A DNA stretch of 64,000 bases, taken from the NCBI RefSeq assembly GCF_037392515.1, contig NC_090280.1, positions 16,742,001 to 16,806,000 of the forward strand, read 5' to 3'. Under the pieces are notes generated by a model that saw only the letters and a program-made list of their open reading frames with translations, ran no database searches and was not told where the DNA came from. This document shows, piece after piece, positions 20,512 through 31,553 of the stretch. This DNA comes from Haliotis asinina. Lineage: Eukaryota; Mollusca; Gastropoda; Lepetellida; Haliotidae. Every line of letters starts with the position of its first letter. Position 1 is the stretch's first letter. The position numbers were made by a program, and so were the translations under genes.

Positions 20512-23500
20512 TTACAGTTCATTCAACAAATCCAATTCCTTTAAAAATGCAATAATTAAATGAGGACTAATATTATTATTGTTAAAAAGATCCTGCACAG
20601 ATTGTGAATTAAAATACTGATCCCTTGTGATGGAATACTCAACACAGTCAAGCAAGATATGCTTGACTGTGATTCTTTCATCACAAGGGATGCAGAACGG
20701 AGGATCCTCACCTTTCAAAAGGTATTCATGAGTATATCTCGTATGGCCAATACGACATCGCCGTAAAATGACCTCCTCAAATCTGGACTGACAACCCAAG
20801 TGGGTATAACCAATATAAGGTTTTATTTCATGTAGTTTATTGATACCCACTTGGGTGTCCCACTTCTTCTGCATCAGATCACGGATATACGCTCTAATAG
20901 TAGCTTTATAATCAGAGTATGGAATAAGAAATGGAGTCACAGATTTGCTGAGTGCTGCCTTGGCAGCAAGATCAGCCATTGTGTTGCCAGAAATGCCCAC
21001 ATGGCTTGGTAACCAACAAAAGATGATGTCGTATTGGCCAGTAGCAAGATTATTATATAGTTCAATTATTTCTATTACAAATGGATGTTTACATGACAGG
21101 TTTTTAATTGCCTGGAGGCAAGAAAGAGAATCGGAGTAGATAATATACTGTTTATGTCTAGGATGTCTTTCAATATATTTAAGAGCCGTTAGTATAGCGT
21201 TTGCTTCCGCTGTGAAAATAGAACTATTATCCGGTAATCTGAAAGATATTGTTCTGGATCCAATGACAGTGGCACAAGCCACTGCACCGCCGTCCTTGGA
21301 CCCATCTGTAAATAAGGAGTTATAAGTGTTATATTTATGTTTCAATTGATTATATTCTTGTTTATACTGTAATTCATTCGTTTCTGATTTTTTATATGTA
21401 GTTAATGTTAGGTCAACTTGTGGCCTAATCAACTGCCAAGGAGGAGAAGAAAAAAGTCGGAAAGGAGCTATATTTTCCAACTCAAGACCGGAAGCAGCAA
21501 GAAATGGCTTAATTCTGAGACCAAGAGGCGGAACAAGAGAAGACTTTTTGTTATACAAATCCTCATACAGAGGATTAAAGACACAATTAAATGCGGGATT
21601 AGACTCATTGGAAGCTAATTTTGTGATGTATTGTAAAGACAGTTTTATACGGCGTTGGTTGAGAGAAGGCTCATCGGCTTCAACATAAAGACTGTCAATA
21701 GGAGAGGTTCTAAAAGAACCAAGACAAAGTCTTAGGCCTTGGTGATGGACAGAATCAAGTAGTTTTAGGTTGCTTTGACAGGCTCCACCATATATGATGG
21801 AACCATAATCAAGTTTTGACCGCACAATTGATCTATATAAGTGAAGGAGGGTAGTCTGATCTCCTCCCCATTTTGAATTGGACACAACCTTTAATAAATC
21901 GAGAGCCTTTAAGCATTTGGCTTTTAGGGATTTAATATGGGGCACAAAGGTCAAATGTGAATCAAAAATAAGTCCCAAGAACTTAGCCTCCTTGACAACT
22001 TTGATAGGGGTGCCACTGAGAAATAGTTCTGGGTCTTTATGGGGTTTATATTTACGGCAGAAGTGTATACAATTGGTTTTTGATTTAGAAAATTTGAAGC
22101 CATTTTCGAGACACCATTTATCTATTTTGTTTAAGCACAGCTGCAGTTGCCGTTCAGTAGTATGCATATTTTTACCTCGGCAAGAAATATTAAAATCATC
22201 CACAAATAACGAACCATCTATTGAATCGTTTAAAACTTTACATAGACTGTTGATCTTGATGCTAAAAAGAGTGACAGACAAAATACTGCCTTGTGGAACA
22301 CCCTGATCCTGATTGTAATGATCAGACAGGGTAGAACCCACGCGGACTTGAAATTGTCTGTTACTTAAAAAGTTGGATATGAATTCAGGCAAACGACCTC
22401 GCAAACCGAAATCATGTAAATCTCTTAAAATGCCATATTTCCAGGTTGTGTCATATGCTTTCTCAAAATCAAAAAAGATAGACACAGCGTGTTGTTTATT
22501 AATTAGAGCTTTTTGACAAATGATTCTAAACGCACTAAGTGATCAAGAGTACTTCTGTTTTTACGGAAACCACATTGTATATCTGTTATAAGGTTATTGG
22601 TTTCCAAGTACCAAACAAGTCGATTATTAATCATGCGCTCCATGGTCTTGCAAACACAGCTAGTTAGTGAAATGGGTCTATAATTACACGGATCGGTATG
22701 ATCACGTCCAGGTTTAGGTATGGGTACTACTATAGCGTCACGCCATGAAGGAGGAAATTTACCCGATGTCCTAATATCATCAAAAATATTTAGGAGAGTT
22801 TCTAGGCAGGATTCTGGTAAATGCTTCAGGAGTTGATAATGTATGTTATCAGGCCCTGTAGCAGTATCGTAAGCTTGATTAAGAGCAGTATGAAGCTCAT
22901 GAATAGAAAATAGTTCGTTATAATCTTCCCCGTTATCTGAATGGAAATTAATAGGTTTCTTTTCTTGTTGTCTTTGATACTGTTGGAATTTCGGCATATA
23001 GTTAGAAGAGGAAGAATGTTTAGCAAGCGTTTCACCCAGTTTATTTGCTATATCTGATTTATCAGTAAGTAATTGATCTCCATGTTTAAGATGATGGACA
23101 GTAGATTTTGTACCCTTACCTTTAATTTTCTGTACCATGTTCCACACTTTAGACATGGGCGTTCGAGAATTTATTTTGGAGACATAATTTTTCCAAGATT
23201 GACGTTTATTCATTTTAAAGGTACGCCTCGCTTTAGCATTTAAAATTTTAAATTTATTTAAATTATGGACCATAGGATGGCGACGGAAATACTGTTCTGC
23301 TTTCTTTCGTGCCTTCCTAGCTTGTTTGCAGTCATCAGTAAACCATGGTTTACGTATATGTGGATTAGAAGAGGACTTCGGAACACATTCATCAGCTATT
23401 TTATGAAGTTCGGTAGAGAAAGAATTTATAGGATCAGGAACATCAAGAAAAACATCAGGTGTTAGTTTATTAGAACAAAGAAACTCATACCAAGCCCAGT

Positions 23501-24206
23501 TAGCTTTAGCAAAGTTCCATCGTGATGAAGGAAAGACATCCGATGGTGTCACAGATTGTAATAAAGTGGGAAAATGATCACTTCCACAGAGGTCATCGTG
23601 AACTGACCATTCGAACTCACTTAGCAGATGAGAATCAACAACAGCTAAATCAAGACACGAATACGTTCCAGTTCCTGGATGCAAATATGTAGAAGAACCA
23701 TCATTGAATATGCATAAGTCATTGTTTAAGAAAAAATCCTCCAAAACTTTACCTTTCGTATTGCTGTCATTGCTACCCCAAAGTGGGTTGTGACCATTTA
23801 AATCTCCCATGATTATACAGGGTTTCGGGAGTTGGTCATAAAGTGACTGAAGATCATATTGTTGAAGACAATATGACGGTGGGATGTATAAAGAACATAA
23901 AGTGAACACGACATTCAATGTCACACGAACTGCAACAGCCTGGAGAGGGGTACGAAGAGGGACAGGGCTATGAATGACACCCTGCCTCACCAAAACAGAA
24001 GATCCCCCAGTTGCTTTATCGCCTGGGGGAGAAAAGTGATGATATGAGTCATATTGTCTTAAATCAATTTTATCTGTGTTTTTGAGGAATGTTTCTTGTA
24101 AACAAAGAGTAGAAGGTTTTAAATCTTGGATCAATAGCTGAAGATCAGATAAATTATTCCGAAGACCTCTACAATTCCACTGTAATAAACTGTCAGGGCA
24201 GTTCAT
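20512..24206 (-). pseudogene. LINE ORF2, near-intact with one frameshift, copy H
   Basis: About 1,230 codons start at ATG 24206 (MNCPDSLLQWNCRGL), which overlaps the ORF1 stop as ATGA. Domains in order are endonuclease (about residues 5-235: NCRGL, LQET, ATGGSSVLVR, GDLNGHNPLWG, GSDHFPT), a basic linker (RKARKKAEQYFRR), RT (QCGFRKNRST, QGVPQGSILS, FVDDFN), RNase H (FTDGSKDGG, TAEANA, YSDSLSC, GNTMAD) and the C-terminal CRIGHTRYTH/CIPC/KHILLDC motif, ending LLNEL. A one-base loss near 22510, relative to copies A and E, splits it between SFVKKL and the FFDFEKAYDTTW block. All catalytic residues are otherwise present. Confidence 0.92.
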
Positions 24207-25465
24207 GGGGGCATAATAGGAGATCGTGAATGAGGAGGGCCTTTATGCTGCAATGGCAGCGATGGAGAGACCTCCATATCTAGAGATTCGAAGATATTGT
24301 GAACCTCCAGAGGAACAGTCAAGGGTAAAGGCACCTCAATATGTTTGAGGCCCTTTGATTCTTTTTTCTTGAGCTTTTGTTTTTCCTTCTTTGTGAGCAA
24401 AGTAGTTCGTTTTATCTCAGGTTCAGGCTGACTTTCAGTTTCTGGTACTGTTTCAGCAGACACAGTCGTTTGTGAGGAAGATGTGGAACGGGAAGGTGTG
24501 ACTTCAGCATCTATTTCATAAAGAACCGTCTGTACATCAGATATCCAGCTAATTGACGTTTGACATCCTTGATCAACCTTTGTACGTGAGGAAGAAACTA
24601 CAGCAGAGTAAGACACTGCAGAAGTGGAAGAAGAGGACTCCTTTTCTACTATTTTTTTGGCCTCAGAGGAAGAAACATCTTTAGAATATTTTATGGTGAG
24701 AATTTTATTTTGTTGCATGTAGCATGGGCATGATTTTGAGAATTACATGTGGTCGCCGCTGCAGTTTGCACACATGATTACATCTGTGCAGTCTGTACCG
24801 TCATGTTTCCCACTGCAGCGGAAGCAAACTGGAGAGTTACGGCAAGATTTTGCACCATGTCCAAATTGTTGACATCTGAAACACCGGAGTGGATTTGGGA
24901 TATATACATCAACTCCAATGTTGAAATACCCGGCTTTAATTGATGAAGGTATTTTTGATAGTGCAAACGTGAAAAGGTAAGTGTTTGTTTTGATAACTCT
25001 CTCACCATCTTTCCTAGTGAACCGTCTCACATGCGTAACGCCTTGACTCTGCAGCTCTGCTGTAATCTCATCCTCTGACATGTCTGAGAGGCACTTTGCA
25101 CGGTCACGTACAATACCTCTACATGAATTTAAAGTTTTGTGTACTGAGACAACAATCTCAGTATTTGCAAAATGATGGGCTTTGAGGAGATTCACAGACT
25201 GTTGTCTCCGAGCACATTCCACAAGCAATGAACCAGAGCGGAGACGGGTAACATTCTTTACGTTGCCACATATGCCCTCAATTGACTTCGAAATTACGAA
25301 GGGATTGATTTTGAGGGGTTCACCATCAACACCTGTTACGACTAAAAATCGTGGCCAGTAATCAGCATTGTGTACAGATTCCTCATCCGAAGAAGTAGCA
25401 ATATCTGCATCAACGTGTCTTCTCTTAGTTTTTGACCGAGAACCAGTTAGTTGTGGGGTAGCCAT
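24203..25465 (-). pseudogene. LINE ORF1 with one stop codon, copy H
   Basis: 420 codons from ATG 25465 (MATPQLTGSRSKTKRRH). This start aligns with the MSITLSG and MAQQNPG starts of other copies; the frame continues upstream only through 5' UTR. The conserved WPRFLVV and LRSGSLLVECARRQQS blocks are followed by knuckles CFRCQQFGHGAKSC, CFRCSGKHDGTDC and CANCSGDH. A TAA (24745-24743) interrupts the third knuckle; downstream codons stay in the same frame to the TGA that overlaps the ORF2 ATG. The C-terminus is Ser/Lys-rich (KKEKQKLKKKESKG). Confidence 0.9.
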
Positions 25466-26095
25466 AATGAAGGAAATATATTCAACAGCCCTGCTCCCCA
25501 CCCACCATGGAGTGTCAACGCGGACGGTGTTGTAGTGGAAGCCAACTACAGACACCAGGGTTACAGGGATGCTATACTCCAGCAAAATGGACACGGGTAG
25601 CTATTTTTGCCAAACAAGGTATAAGTCAGGCTGGTTCTGCCCTAGACAGATCCCTGAAGACAAACAGAACCCGGAGGTCTAGATTGCCAGATTGGCCCAT
25701 GAGCCACCGCCTTCTGGCATAGGACTCTAGGCAAGTTATTTCACATATAATTTTGCATGGAAAATCGAAATATCCAAGACCCAGTAACAGAACTGTGCAC
25801 AAAATAATCACCATGCACAGGGCTTGGCGTGACCAGCCGATTGATAGAACCGGGCCAGTTCTACCACCCGTCTAGGTGAAGTCAGGGCCAAAGTGGTGTG
25901 TTGAGCAACAGGAACACGGTTCCAGGCCCCTGTTGCCCACAACCACCAGGATCCCTTCCTCCACCGACACAGGGCCACAACCCACGGCAAACGGGTTGGT
26001 GGACCAAATATCCCCCCGGGTCCACAACGGGGGTGTCGGCGAGCTCTTGGCGTTACCCAGCACCCACCACGAGGAGGTGGCTCGCCACGGGTGCC
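25466..26095 (-). promoter_or_regulatory. LINE 5' UTR, complete, copy H
   Basis: This is 630 nt from the exact insertion boundary (26095) to the ORF1 ATG. It is the class I version, with GGATATTTGGTCCACCAACC and the ATCGGCTGGTCACGCCAAGC block. Because the TSD fixes the 5' end, GGCACCCGTG is the true first sequence of the element, which implies transcription starts at the first base from an internal promoter. Confidence 0.75.
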
Positions 26096-26250
26096 CGAGT
26101 TGCTGTCAAGTCAAATAAGACTCATGGGTTCGAGATTACCGAGCCTCGCCTTCTGTCAGAAGGCGTGCCTTATCTCGATCGGCTGAGCATAAGGTACAAT
26201 GCTACACTGCTCAGATCCATGCCAGTAAAAAGGGAAATGTGCAACACCAG

Positions 26251-26367
26251 TCAACCAATTGTAGAAAATGATACCTCAGTGTCAGACTGTATGTAAACGG
26301 TGTGTGGTCCAGAAACCTCCAGGGATTCCACCAGCTGTGTACAGCATAGTGTACACACGCCTTGCAA
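26251..26367 (-). pseudogene. Candidate exon 2 of the upstream PAN-like paralogue (diverged)
   Basis: On the minus strand an acceptor-like GCGTTTCAG precedes TTGCAAGGCGTGTGTACACT at 26367. The phase-0 translation LQGVCTLCCTQLVESLEVSG aligns with exon 2 of the ankyrin gene (FQAGACVYNICQEEKCLETH). Shared features are (L/F)Q, G, C, C, LE and G..TV, at the same place relative to the acceptor. No donor exists at the equivalent position; possible ends are a GAG|GTATCA donor (exon end 26275) or a TGA at 26253-26251. Two of the cysteines are lost, so it is probably decayed or divergent. An alternative acceptor lies at 26452. Confidence 0.4.
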
Positions 26368-26451
26368 CTGAAACGCGTTATTTGCAAACCCGCGGCGGAT
26401 CATCGGTGAAACACATGCTGCTAGCATCAACGTAAAATCGTTAATCTCCTG

Positions 26452-27320
26452 TGGACACAACAATAATACAACATTTGCTTTAAATGATTGTTGTTATATA
26501 TATAACGGGGGTAGTCCCAACCACAGGTTTCGACGGAGGTGATGTTTTATTTCCCGTTTACACACATTACATCCTATGGCATATCATGTATCGTAAATCA
26601 TGTGAGAATGACTTGCGACAGGAAAAATTATACCATTGCAACTAATGCACATGGATATCAGTATTCGTTTGTTGGACCCTGGACGTATCATTGTCAGCCA
26701 TACAAGCTGATGTGGCACCGGTAACAGAAAGTTGAATGACCCGTAAATGTACTTACTTTTGAAATCTGGTATGATACAAAAATATCTAAGGTGTGTAAAC
26801 AATTGAAAATTAGAAAATTCACACGTGTTTCCCCACCTACGTAAAATAACGTTTTTTCCAGTTCTAGTACACTTAGAATGAAATCTGAAATTTCAGCACC
26901 CACTAATTATTATTAGAAATGCATTGGAACTATTGTATGACCACGTATTTAATGGGGTATCTCTTTTGTAATTACTGTTAGGAAATACATGACAAAATCT
27001 GGTCATGGCATACATGAACGAGATGCTTTTGCATACGCAAATGTAGGATGAGCACATGTTTCAAATTCACAGAACTGTATGAAATATATGCCCAAAGCTA
27101 GAAAATCTTTGGAAACATAAGTCAATCCGGTCATGTCTTTCCCACTGTAATTACGTATTTTTAAATGGTATACTATGAAGCTTTTAGCTCTGTCTATATA
27201 ATGACTATGCCAAATACGTTAACCTGAACATGATTTCACTTCTTAAAGTAGCTGCATGTATGTTGCCATGTTCGAACGAAGAAAATAATCGTAGGTATTG
27301 TGTATAGTATATGTACTTAC
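26452..27320 (-). other. Probable intron between paralogue exons 1 and 2
   Basis: The interval is AT-rich with short frames only and no LINE or SINE sequence that I can see. It is bounded on the minus strand by the donor CAGAT|GTAAGTACA at 27321/27320 and by acceptor-like sites downstream. The intronic reading is inferred from comparison with the ankyrin gene. Confidence 0.4.
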
Positions 27321-27587
27321 ATCTGAAAGATGTGTAGGATCACATATGTATTCACGCTCATCTGAAATCATCTCCGTTGTCCTTTGTGACAAATGACACA
27401 TTACAGTATCAGTGTTGTATCGGATGCTTTGGCAACCAAACTGTATACACCTGGATTGACATAATTTGATGCCAATGGTCGTGAAGCTGATAGAACCTAC
27501 TTGCGTCAGGTGGATTATAATCATTACAAATGGCAAGCACACTGTTAACAGGTGATGGATGTTGACCATACCCCTTATTCTGATCAT
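27321..27587 (-). CDS. Secreted PAN/apple-like exon 1 (paralogue of the ankyrin gene exon 1)
   Basis: 89 codons end at a strong donor (AGAT|GTAAGTACA), phase 0. The start is 27587, or the ATG six codons later (27569), which aligns better with the paralogue (VNIHHLLTVCLPF against WLQLHHLTVCLIFG). A hydrophobic stretch at residues 8-27 is a likely signal peptide. A Cys module follows: FTTIGIKLCQSRCIQFGCQ, then IRYNTDTVMCHLS. The pattern C-x3-C-x4-C-x10-C is the same as in the exon at 57719-57970, compatible with a PAN/apple fold. The partner exons are uncertain because the downstream region was invaded by copy H. Confidence 0.6.
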
Positions 27588-27994
27588 TGTACCTTCACAA
27601 CGTGTTCGCGATGCACAGCTGACACCTTAGATCCAGCTGATTAAGAGTGAGTAGGCAACGAGCTCTAGTACCGTCACAAGCCAGAAGGAGCGTAATCCAT
27701 ACCCAGCCCAGGTATAGCTGGTATGTCATCCGTATTATTCAAGTAAATAAATGATGGAACATTTAGGTGATTTTAAAGCATTTACGTAGGCAGATACAGG
27801 GCAAAGTTATAGTGCAACTATGCCACTTGGTTTTGCTTGATCGATATCATTTGTTTTCTAGGTTTTTGCATCCAGCTTGAGGTGTCGGGATGGAGCCCAC
27901 TTGTGACCGGGTGTAAAAACCTTGGAGTCACCTATGTGTGCAGATTCTTTCTGCATTGTCACCACCTCTGGTGTACAATACACAACCCTCATAT
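27588..27994. other. Upstream region of the paralogue exon 1; no gene seen
   Basis: This 0.4-kb stretch would hold the 5' UTR or promoter of the minus-strand paralogue. I see no TATA box or other motif I could defend, and no repeat of the families in this window. Confidence 0.35.
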
Positions 27995-28092
27995 GTTTAA
28001 ATTACTTGAAATATTTTGGGACTTACGTACGCATTCGGGAGGACAATAACTTCAACCAACTTTTAGAAGGTGGAGCCGCTAACAATCAATGA
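27995..28092 (-). repeat. Old LINE 3' UTR fragment
   Basis: The plus-strand text GGGACTTACGTACGCATTCG followed by GGAGGACAATAACTTCAACC is a diverged reverse-complement version of the LINE 3' UTR hairpin region (compare 13165-13250). It has no attached ORF2 or tail. Confidence 0.65.
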
Positions 28093-29288
28093 GGATAATC
28101 TGCCCTGACTTCACCTAGATGGGTGGTAGAAATTGCCCGGTTCTATAAATCAGCTGGTCACGCCATGCCCTGTACTATTTTTGCACACTCACTCACTATT
28201 TGGGTCTTGGTTATTTTGATTTCTCATTTCCAAATTATCGATATATTTAATGCATAGAGTCTTATGCCAGAAGGCGGTGGCTCATGGGCCAATTGGTTGT
28301 TGACCGCTGAATAATGTCTGTCTATGAATAATTGTTATGGGCAGAACCAGCCGAGCAATCAATTTATTGGACAAAGATGGCTATTCAAGTCATATTTACT
28401 TGAGTATAGCATCCGCATATACTTGGTGTTTGCATCTGGATATCCGGTGCACTTTAACACTGTCTTTGATGACACTCGATGACGGGTGGGGAGAAGGGGA
28501 TGCTGAAGACTATTAATTAACCATGTCACAACACACTTCTGGTTCAATTCGAAATGAAAAACAAATGGACGCCTGGATTTTTATCATACTCATGACCACG
28601 TTTCTCGAAACACAGACTCATGGGCTCGATTCCTAGTTATTGAGGCGTCTGACCATAAACCAGTTAAATCAAATCCAACTGAACTTGAAAGTCAAGGTGG
28701 CACATTAAATGTTTTTCTACAAAAAAGATGGGATCATCAGGAAAACAAATACTTATCTGTTCACTTTGTCCCGGTCAACACTTCCTCAGCTTATCAAAGT
28801 TGGTTATTTTAATATCCAATGTTATGATTGTCAAACATTTGGTCACCCTCCTTCTCAAACTCTATGGTATGTCACCGATGAGGTGGCAGCCATGATGGAT
28901 CAGGCTGTGAAAATGATTTTCACTGTTCAAATTGTGGTGACAAACATGTGCCCTCCTCGAAGCTGTGTCCTCGGTGGCAAAGACAAGCTCATATCATCAA
29001 GATCGAATGTCAAAATAATAATATCACTTGCTGAAGCAAAACAGTTAGTAGGCAACCAGTCGACACAAGCGCCACATATGCAGCTGCTGCATCAATCATG
29101 TGCCAGGCTGAAATGACTTGGATTAGGTCAGATCAGTCCGTCAACGTCAGCACCCTTACTGAAGCTACTCGAAAAACACTTCAGAGACTCAAACTCAAAC
29201 TCAAAATGAACTTGTCTGCGCTAACAACTTAGAAACCAGGCACTACTTATATGTCACAGAAAGACAGTAATAATAATAATAACAACCT
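28093..29288 (+). mobile_element. LINE copy I: decayed 5' UTR and ORF1
   Basis: It starts inside the 5' UTR (CCCTGACTTCACCTAGATGG near 28102, then AATCAGCTGGTCACGCCATG and CCAGAAGGCGGTGGCTCATG) and goes into ORF1 at ATG 28523. It ends near 29230-29288 with an AATAATAATAATAACAAC run and no ORF2. Many frameshifts make it one of the older copies. Confidence 0.75.
28523..29230 (+). pseudogene. Decayed LINE ORF1, copy I
   Basis: The N-terminus MSQHTSGSIRNEKQMDAW resembles MSITLSGSTRNDKK and MAQQNPGSNRSK of other copies. Further on, FFYKKDGIIRKTNTYLFTLS (about 28709) and KVGYFN/CYDCQTFGH (about 28800-28850) are readable parts of the RNA-binding and first knuckle region. Several frameshifts and a large loss of the RRM-like part are evident. 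Confidence 0.65.
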
Positions 29289-29303
29289 TACTGGAGATGG
29301 GAC

Positions 29304-29565
29304 CCGTGAAGGTCCCGGGGTAGAATAGGCCTTCAGCAACCCATGCTTGCCATAAAAGGCGACTCAGCTTGTCGTAAGAGGCGACTAACGGGATCGGGTG
29401 GTCAGGCTCGCCGACCTGGTTGACACATGTCAACGGTTCCCAATTGCGCAGATCAATGCTCATGTTGTTGATCACTGGATTGTCGGGTTCAGACTCGATT
29501 ATTTACAGACCGCCGCCATATAGCTGTAAAATTGCTGAGTGCGGCGTAAAACTAAACTCACTCAC
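29304..29565 (+). mobile_element. SINE copy S1 with 15-bp TSD
   Basis: It runs from the head (CCCGTGAAGGTCCCGGGGTA) through the tRNA-like region (GGTCAGGCTCGCCGACCTGG A-box-like, CGGTTCCCAATTGC B-box-like) to the tail (AATTGCTGAGTGCGGCGTAA, AACTCACTCAC). TACTGGAGATGGGAC occurs on both sides (29289-29303 and 29566-29580). The first 2-3 bases are ambiguous because GAC is shared with the duplication. Confidence 0.9.
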
Positions 29566-29580
29566 TACTGGAGATGGGAC

Positions 29581-30914
29581 AGAACCCGGACAAGAATATC
29601 TTGGTCTAAACATCTCAAATCCACACTACTTGAGTGTGCGATGGGGACTAGATGGCCTGATATCTACGTATTAATGGCAAGTCGCTTAAGCTGCATTGGG
29701 ACAATGCCATGCCCATGTATGCTTACCTGAAAGAGCAAAATCTCTGAGATCAACTCTGGCGGCTAAAACATCTAATGCCCCGTGAGCCAGTTCAATCCAC
29801 AACTGGTGCCCGTCAGGAACCTTTGCAAGAGCAAAATGCTCAAGTGGCAGCAGACCCAAAACTTCTGATGGACGTCCGTGTCAGCCTCTCTCCTCTTCTT
29901 CTCAGAAAGAGCCAATTGGCCCCGAACTTTTGGGCCCTCACTCCTCCTCTTCTTCAGTTGCAGACCTCACCGAAAATCCTGTGTATATTTTGTTTACATC
30001 TATTAATGGGGACATTTGTGATTTACCTTTAGACAAACGGAGACCAGTTAAACAACTAAACGTGTCTTTTCCCAAAAATGAAATTGATTTACTTAATGAA
30101 ATTATCTCTCTAAAACTCCCTGCGGGCTGTTCATTACATGAAGTAAATTGTTGTGTCTTTGCTGCCGCTCGAACTTTGGAGGAACTTCACACAGTTTCCA
30201 AAGAAACATCTCCCAATACTAAGAACAATAAACCAAGAAAAACCCGGTTTCAAGTAAAATTAACAGAAACTAGAAAATATATTTCCTGGATAGAGCTGTG
30301 CCTGAAATTAAGATAATCAGGGAATCCCATGTCTAAACGACAAAAGGCAATTTGGAGAAAATTAAAATTACAGAAAAAGACAACAAAAGAAAAGAAAAAA
30401 TGGGAAAAGAGAAACAAATTTATCAAACAAAATAAACTATTTAGAAATAATGAACATCAGTTTTACAGGCAACTCAAGACAAGTGGTGTTGATGAGCATG
30501 ATAAACGGCCTCCCATGGCTGCCAATGAAAGGTCCTGGAAACAGTTGTGGCTCAGAGATTATAACCATGCAATCCATGAGAGGGTATCTAGGTCGTTAGT
30601 CTGTTACATCTCACCAGATTGCCTGAAAAGTGTCATCAAAAAGTCCAAGTCTAATACAGCTCCAGGGCCTGATGGCATTCGAAACCGGTATTGGAAACGG
30701 TTTCCCTGCGTCGAAACACCATTACTTCACTGTTTTAACTCTCTTGTGGACACGGGGGATGTTCCTCCATGGTTCTGCAAAGGTCGCACAATACTTCATC
30801 CCCAAAAAGGAGACTTTACTGATCCCAAAACCTTAGGCCCTATCATGTCTAAATACTCAATACAAATAATTCACAGGGTGTTTGACGAACCTCGTGTCAT
30901 CTTATTGCTCGTCC
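29581..30914 (+). pseudogene. Element J: reverse-transcriptase fragment of a different LINE lineage
   Basis: Two plus-strand frames (29930-30316 and 30329-30925) do not resemble the main family. The second is very Lys-rich at its start (KRQKAIWRKLKLQKKTTKEK), then carries KSKSNTAPGPDGIRNRYWKR and PPWFCKGRTILHPQKGD followed by DPKTLGP, the hallmark N-terminal RT blocks (APGPDGI, and the GRT-x-L-x-P-x-KGD...RPI region) of non-LTR retroelements; RPI has become GPI. It ends at 30914 where copy K begins, before the YxDD box. An R2/NeSL-like origin is possible but I cannot place it. Confidence 0.6.
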
Positions 30915-31553
30915 GGCACCCGTGAACGGCCACCTCCTCGTGGTAGGTGATGGGTAACTTTGAGGGCCGTTCACCCCAGTTGTGGACCCGGGGGGATATT
31001 TGCTCCACCAACCCGTTTGCCATGGGTTGCGGCCCTGTGTGGGGGGAGGAAGGGATCCTGGTGGATGAGAGCAGTGGGCATCTGGAACCGTGTTCCTGCT
31101 GCTCAACACACCACTTTGGCCCTGACTTCAACTGGACGGGAGGTTGAATGGGCCCAGTTCAACCAATCGGCTGGTCATGCCAAGCCCTACGTGTGACTTA
31201 TATACCTATTCACTTTTTTATATATGCTGTTTGATTTTGATTGGTGTTGGCTAACATTTTTTGTTATCAAAATTAAATCTGCCTAGAGTCTCATACCAGA
31301 AGGCGGTGGCTCATGGGCCAATTCGGGGATGTTGACCTCCGAAATCTGTTTGTTTCCAATTTCTTGTTTTGGGCGAACCGGCCAGAGATTTGATTTGGTA
31401 AACTAAGGCAGCTTTTTGCGTCATATTTGCTAAAGTATACCATTCCTGTATCCCTGGTGTTTGCATATGGAAATCCGATGCAATTCAGCAGCGCTCTCTT
31501 TGGCACTCCATGGTGGGTGGGGAGCGGGGATGCTGAATTCCATTATTTCCACT
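30915..31553 (+). promoter_or_regulatory. LINE 5' UTR, copy K
   Basis: It is complete from GGCACCCGTGAACGGCCACC. It carries the class I block GGGATATTTGCTCCACCAAC, ACCAATCGGCTGGTCATGCC and CCAGAAGGCGGTGGCTCATG. The 5' terminal 18 nt are the same as those retained in the internally deleted copy M (46800). Confidence 0.65.

Larger units (their letters stand above)
19971..26095 (-). mobile_element. LINE copy H: full-length 6.1-kb insertion with 13-bp TSD
   Basis: This is the best reference copy. In sense orientation the 5' terminus GGCACCCGTGGCGAGCC is at 26095, the 5' UTR runs to 25466, ORF1 is 25465-24203, ORF2 is 24206-20512, the 3' UTR is 20511-20000, and the tail is at 19971-19990. A perfect 13-bp duplication, CGAGTTGCTGTCA, flanks it (19958-19970 and 26096-26108), which fixes both ends of the family exactly. 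It carries one stop in ORF1 and one frameshift in ORF2, so it is recent but inactive as sequenced. Confidence 0.95.

Noticed and set aside
26135..26165. GCCTTCTG/CAGAAGGC palindrome as a terminator or attachment site
   Set aside because: An 8-bp isolated palindrome in eukaryotic DNA with no associated feature; likely chance.
30329..30500. Lys-rich frame as a ribosomal or histone-like protein
   Set aside because: It continues directly into RT blocks (APGPDGI), so it is part of a retroelement.
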